Assembly (NCBI GenBank): GCA_934307185.1
Contig: CAKRCJ010000078.1
Location: 1 to 8,604, forward strand
Reading direction: 5' to 3'
From: an uncultured Roseburia sp.
GTDB taxonomy: Bacteria > Bacillota > Clostridia > Lachnospirales > Lachnospiraceae
Length of the DNA stretch: 8,604 bases
Both the position numbers and the translations under genes were made by a program. A model generated the notes under the pieces. It made no database searches. It saw only the letters and a program-made list of their open reading frames with translations, and was not told the origin of the DNA. Shown here in pieces: positions 7,691 to 8,604 of the stretch; position 1 is the first letter of the stretch, and each line of letters opens with the position of its first letter.

Positions 7691-8188
7691 ATGATATTAT
7701 CTTATTTGAATGAAATAAAGGAAAAATATATTACAGAGCAGGAGACAATAAAAAAGGAGATAGATACTCTTAATATTCAATCAAAAGAAAACACCGAGTT
7801 TATAAAAGTGCTAGAGGAGAGCATGGATTCGACTTATGAATTTTTTACGCCGAGAAGTGTTAACCCGAAAAACAAACAGAAAATAGACGAGCTTTTGGTG
7901 GAACAAAAAGAGGTAGAAGAACGCACACGGGAATTAAATGATAGATATTCTGAACTGGAAAACAAAGTAAATGAAGTTGACAAAATTATTAAAGAAGAAA
8001 GAAAAGAAGAAGAACAACAGAAAATCAATGAGAATAAATTAAATTCTCTTACAACAGAAAAGTTACATAATTTATTATATAAGACAGAATTGTGCTATCG
8101 TTTAATAGATATTGACCCTACACGGTGCAAATTAGAATTAAGCGCTGTTTTGAAAATGATTAATGAAATCATGGATGACATGCAATAA
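7691..8188 (+). CDS. Small coiled-coil protein resembling a DegS-type sensor kinase N-terminus without the ATPase domain
   Basis: This 165-residue cytoplasmic protein has no membrane segment. Residues about 5-45 and 60-118 are charged, heptad-rich coiled coil interrupted by FFTPRSVNPKNK (51-62). Residues 122-163 (EKLHNLLYKTELCYRLIDIDPTRCKLEL then further helix) resemble, from memory, the dimerisation helices of HisKA_3/DegS-like kinases, where an ELC-RL-x-IDP motif occurs. H126 is a possible but non-canonical counterpart of the phosphorylated histidine. The protein stops before any ATP-binding domain, and no continuation in another frame is evident before the parS sites. It could be a stand-alone adaptor, a dominant partner of a related kinase, or a truncated gene. 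The ATG at 7691 has GGAG at 7680-7683 seven bases upstream. A stronger AGGAGG at 7643-7648 precedes an in-frame ATT at 7655, so the start is not certain. It lies directly upstream of the parS-parA region. Confidence 0.7.
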   Translation: MILSYLNEIKEKYITEQETIKKEIDTLNIQSKENTEFIKVLEESMDSTYEFFTPRSVNPKNKQKIDELLVEQKEVEERTRELNDRYSELENKVNEVDKIIKEERKEEEQQKINENKLNSLTTEKLHNLLYKTELCYRLIDIDPTRCKLELSAVLKMINEIMDDMQ

Positions 8189-8191
8189 AAA

Positions 8192-8207
8192 TGTTTCACG
8201 TGAAACA
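8192..8207. promoter_or_regulatory. parS: parS site 1 (ParB/Spo0J binding site)
   Basis: TGTTTCACGTGAAACA matches the Bacillus-type parS consensus (TGTTNCACGTGAAACA) exactly and is a perfect palindrome; the flanking A and T extend it to 18 bp. It begins three bases after the coiled-coil gene's stop codon. ParB would load here as a CTP-dependent clamp and spread along neighbouring DNA for chromosome segregation. Confidence 0.97.
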
Positions 8208-8246
8208 TCGCACATTACTTTTTTAATATATTATGAAAAAATCATT

Positions 8247-8291
8247 AAATCCATCATAAATGTTTCACGTGAAACATTTTGTGATGGATTT
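8247..8291. repeat. Large inverted repeat containing parS site 2
   Basis: The outer arms AAATCCATCA (8247-8256) and TGATGGATTT (8282-8291) are perfect 10-bp complements. After a 1- or 2-base interruption they enclose a 22-bp perfect palindrome (8258-8279) built on parS. T-rich tracts follow on both strands (TTGAATTTTA on +, GATTTTTTC on -), so the structure may also terminate transcription of the coiled-coil gene. Confidence 0.75.
8261..8276. promoter_or_regulatory. parS: parS site 2 (ParB/Spo0J binding site)
   Basis: The same 16-bp palindrome as site 1 (TGTTTCACGTGAAACA), centred 69 bp downstream of it. Symmetry extends three A/T bases each side, giving a 22-bp perfect palindrome. It ends nine bases before the -35 region of the predicted parA promoter, so ParB bound here could affect parA transcription. 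Confidence 0.97.
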
Positions 8292-8313
8292 TGAATTTTA
8301 TAAGTGCTATAAT
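8285..8313 (+). promoter_or_regulatory. Extended -10 promoter for parA
   Basis: A perfect TATAAT at 8308-8313 is preceded by TG-C (8305-8307), making a full extended -10 element. A weak -35 (TGGATT, 8285-8290) lies 17 bases upstream and overlaps the right arm of the parS-containing hairpin. The start would be near 8320, giving a leader of about 75 bases. That leader includes a small AT-rich hairpin at 8349-8370 (8-bp arms, loop GAAGAA). Confidence 0.65.
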
Positions 8314-8395
8314 GTCTATTGTGCCGTAAAAAGTGAGTGAATAATTTGTTCAAAATGAAGAAATTTTGAATATAGTGTAGGAAAGGAATAAAATA

Positions 8396-8604
8396 ATGGG
8401 TAGAATTATCGCAGTTGCAAACCAGAAAGGCGGGGTTGGTAAAACAACAACAGCAATCAATCTTGCGTCGTGTCTTGCAGAAGCTGGTAAAAAAGTATTA
8501 ACGATAGACCTTGATCCGCAGGGAAATATGACGAGCGGATTAGGAGTAGATAAAAACGCAGTAGAAAATACTGTATATGAATTAATGCTTGATGAGTGTT
8601 CAAT
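8396..8604 (+). CDS. parA: ParA/Soj chromosome-partitioning ATPase (5' part)
   Basis: This is the first 69 codons of a ParA-type (MinD/ParA superfamily) ATPase that runs off the window. The ATG has AAAGGA at 8382-8387, eight bases upstream. The protein starts [20 protein letters not shown]; the deviant Walker A motif KGGVGKTT is at residues 11-18 with the signature lysine K11, and IDLDPQGN at 37-44 supplies the conserved Asp (D40). These features mark it as a Soj-like chromosomal ParA rather than a plasmid type with an N-terminal DNA-binding domain. ParA dimers bind nucleoid DNA and act with ParB-parS in origin segregation and control of DnaA. The two parS sites directly upstream support the chromosomal assignment. 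parB is expected just downstream but is outside the window. Confidence 0.95.
   Translation, partial: MGRIIAVANQKGGVGKTTTAINLASCLAEAGKKVLTIDLDPQGNMTSGLGVDKNAVENTVYELMLDECS

Noticed and set aside
7674..7694. Six-codon mini-ORF (MFGESI) whose stop overlaps the coiled-coil gene's ATG
   Set aside because: The ATGA overlap would suit translational coupling, but the nearest strong ribosome binding site is 25 bases away and the peptide is too short to support without conservation data.

Overview
The window is a low-GC, Gram-positive (Firmicutes) chromosomal segment. Shine-Dalgarno sequences are strong (GGAGG or AAAGGA types). The gene order is the classic replication-origin-proximal series yidD-yidC-jag(khpB)-mnmE-mnmG-rsmG leading towards parS and parA/soj. 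The AT-rich codon use, the jag-mnmE-mnmG-rsmG run and the sequence style of YidC (no lipoprotein signal, a large external insert) suggest a Clostridia member, probably Lachnospiraceae. That placement is an inference from family resemblance, not a database match.

Bases 1-6345 hold a co-directional housekeeping block on the + strand. It begins with the last nine codons of yidD, followed by yidC (membrane protein insertase), jag/khpB (KH-R3H RNA-binding protein), mnmE and mnmG (the two partners of tRNA wobble-uridine modification) and rsmG (16S rRNA G527 methyltransferase). Spacings are 15 to 137 bases. No clear terminator interrupts the block, but a long, unusual inverted repeat sits between mnmG and rsmG. 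The block ends at a structured element (6386-6489) with 13-bp arms and U-tracts in both directions. It looks like a bidirectional terminator and may descend from a miniature inverted-repeat element.

Bases 6490-8190 are an accessory pocket inserted in the otherwise conserved rsmG-to-parA junction. It holds a membrane-anchored alpha/beta-hydrolase-like protein on the - strand, whose nucleophile elbow is degenerate. Divergent from it is a small coiled-coil protein on the + strand that resembles the N-terminal/dimerisation part of a DegS-type sensor kinase without its ATPase domain. A compact divergent promoter region lies between the two.

Bases 8191-8395 form the chromosome-partition control region: two identical, perfectly palindromic parS sites 69 bp apart, the second inside a larger hairpin, followed directly by an extended -10 promoter. 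parA/soj starts at 8396 and runs off the end of the window. The core genes cover membrane biogenesis, translation fidelity and chromosome segregation. I found no CRISPR array, tRNA, rRNA, transposase or defence cassette here. The most unusual material is in the non-coding structures and the two accessory genes.
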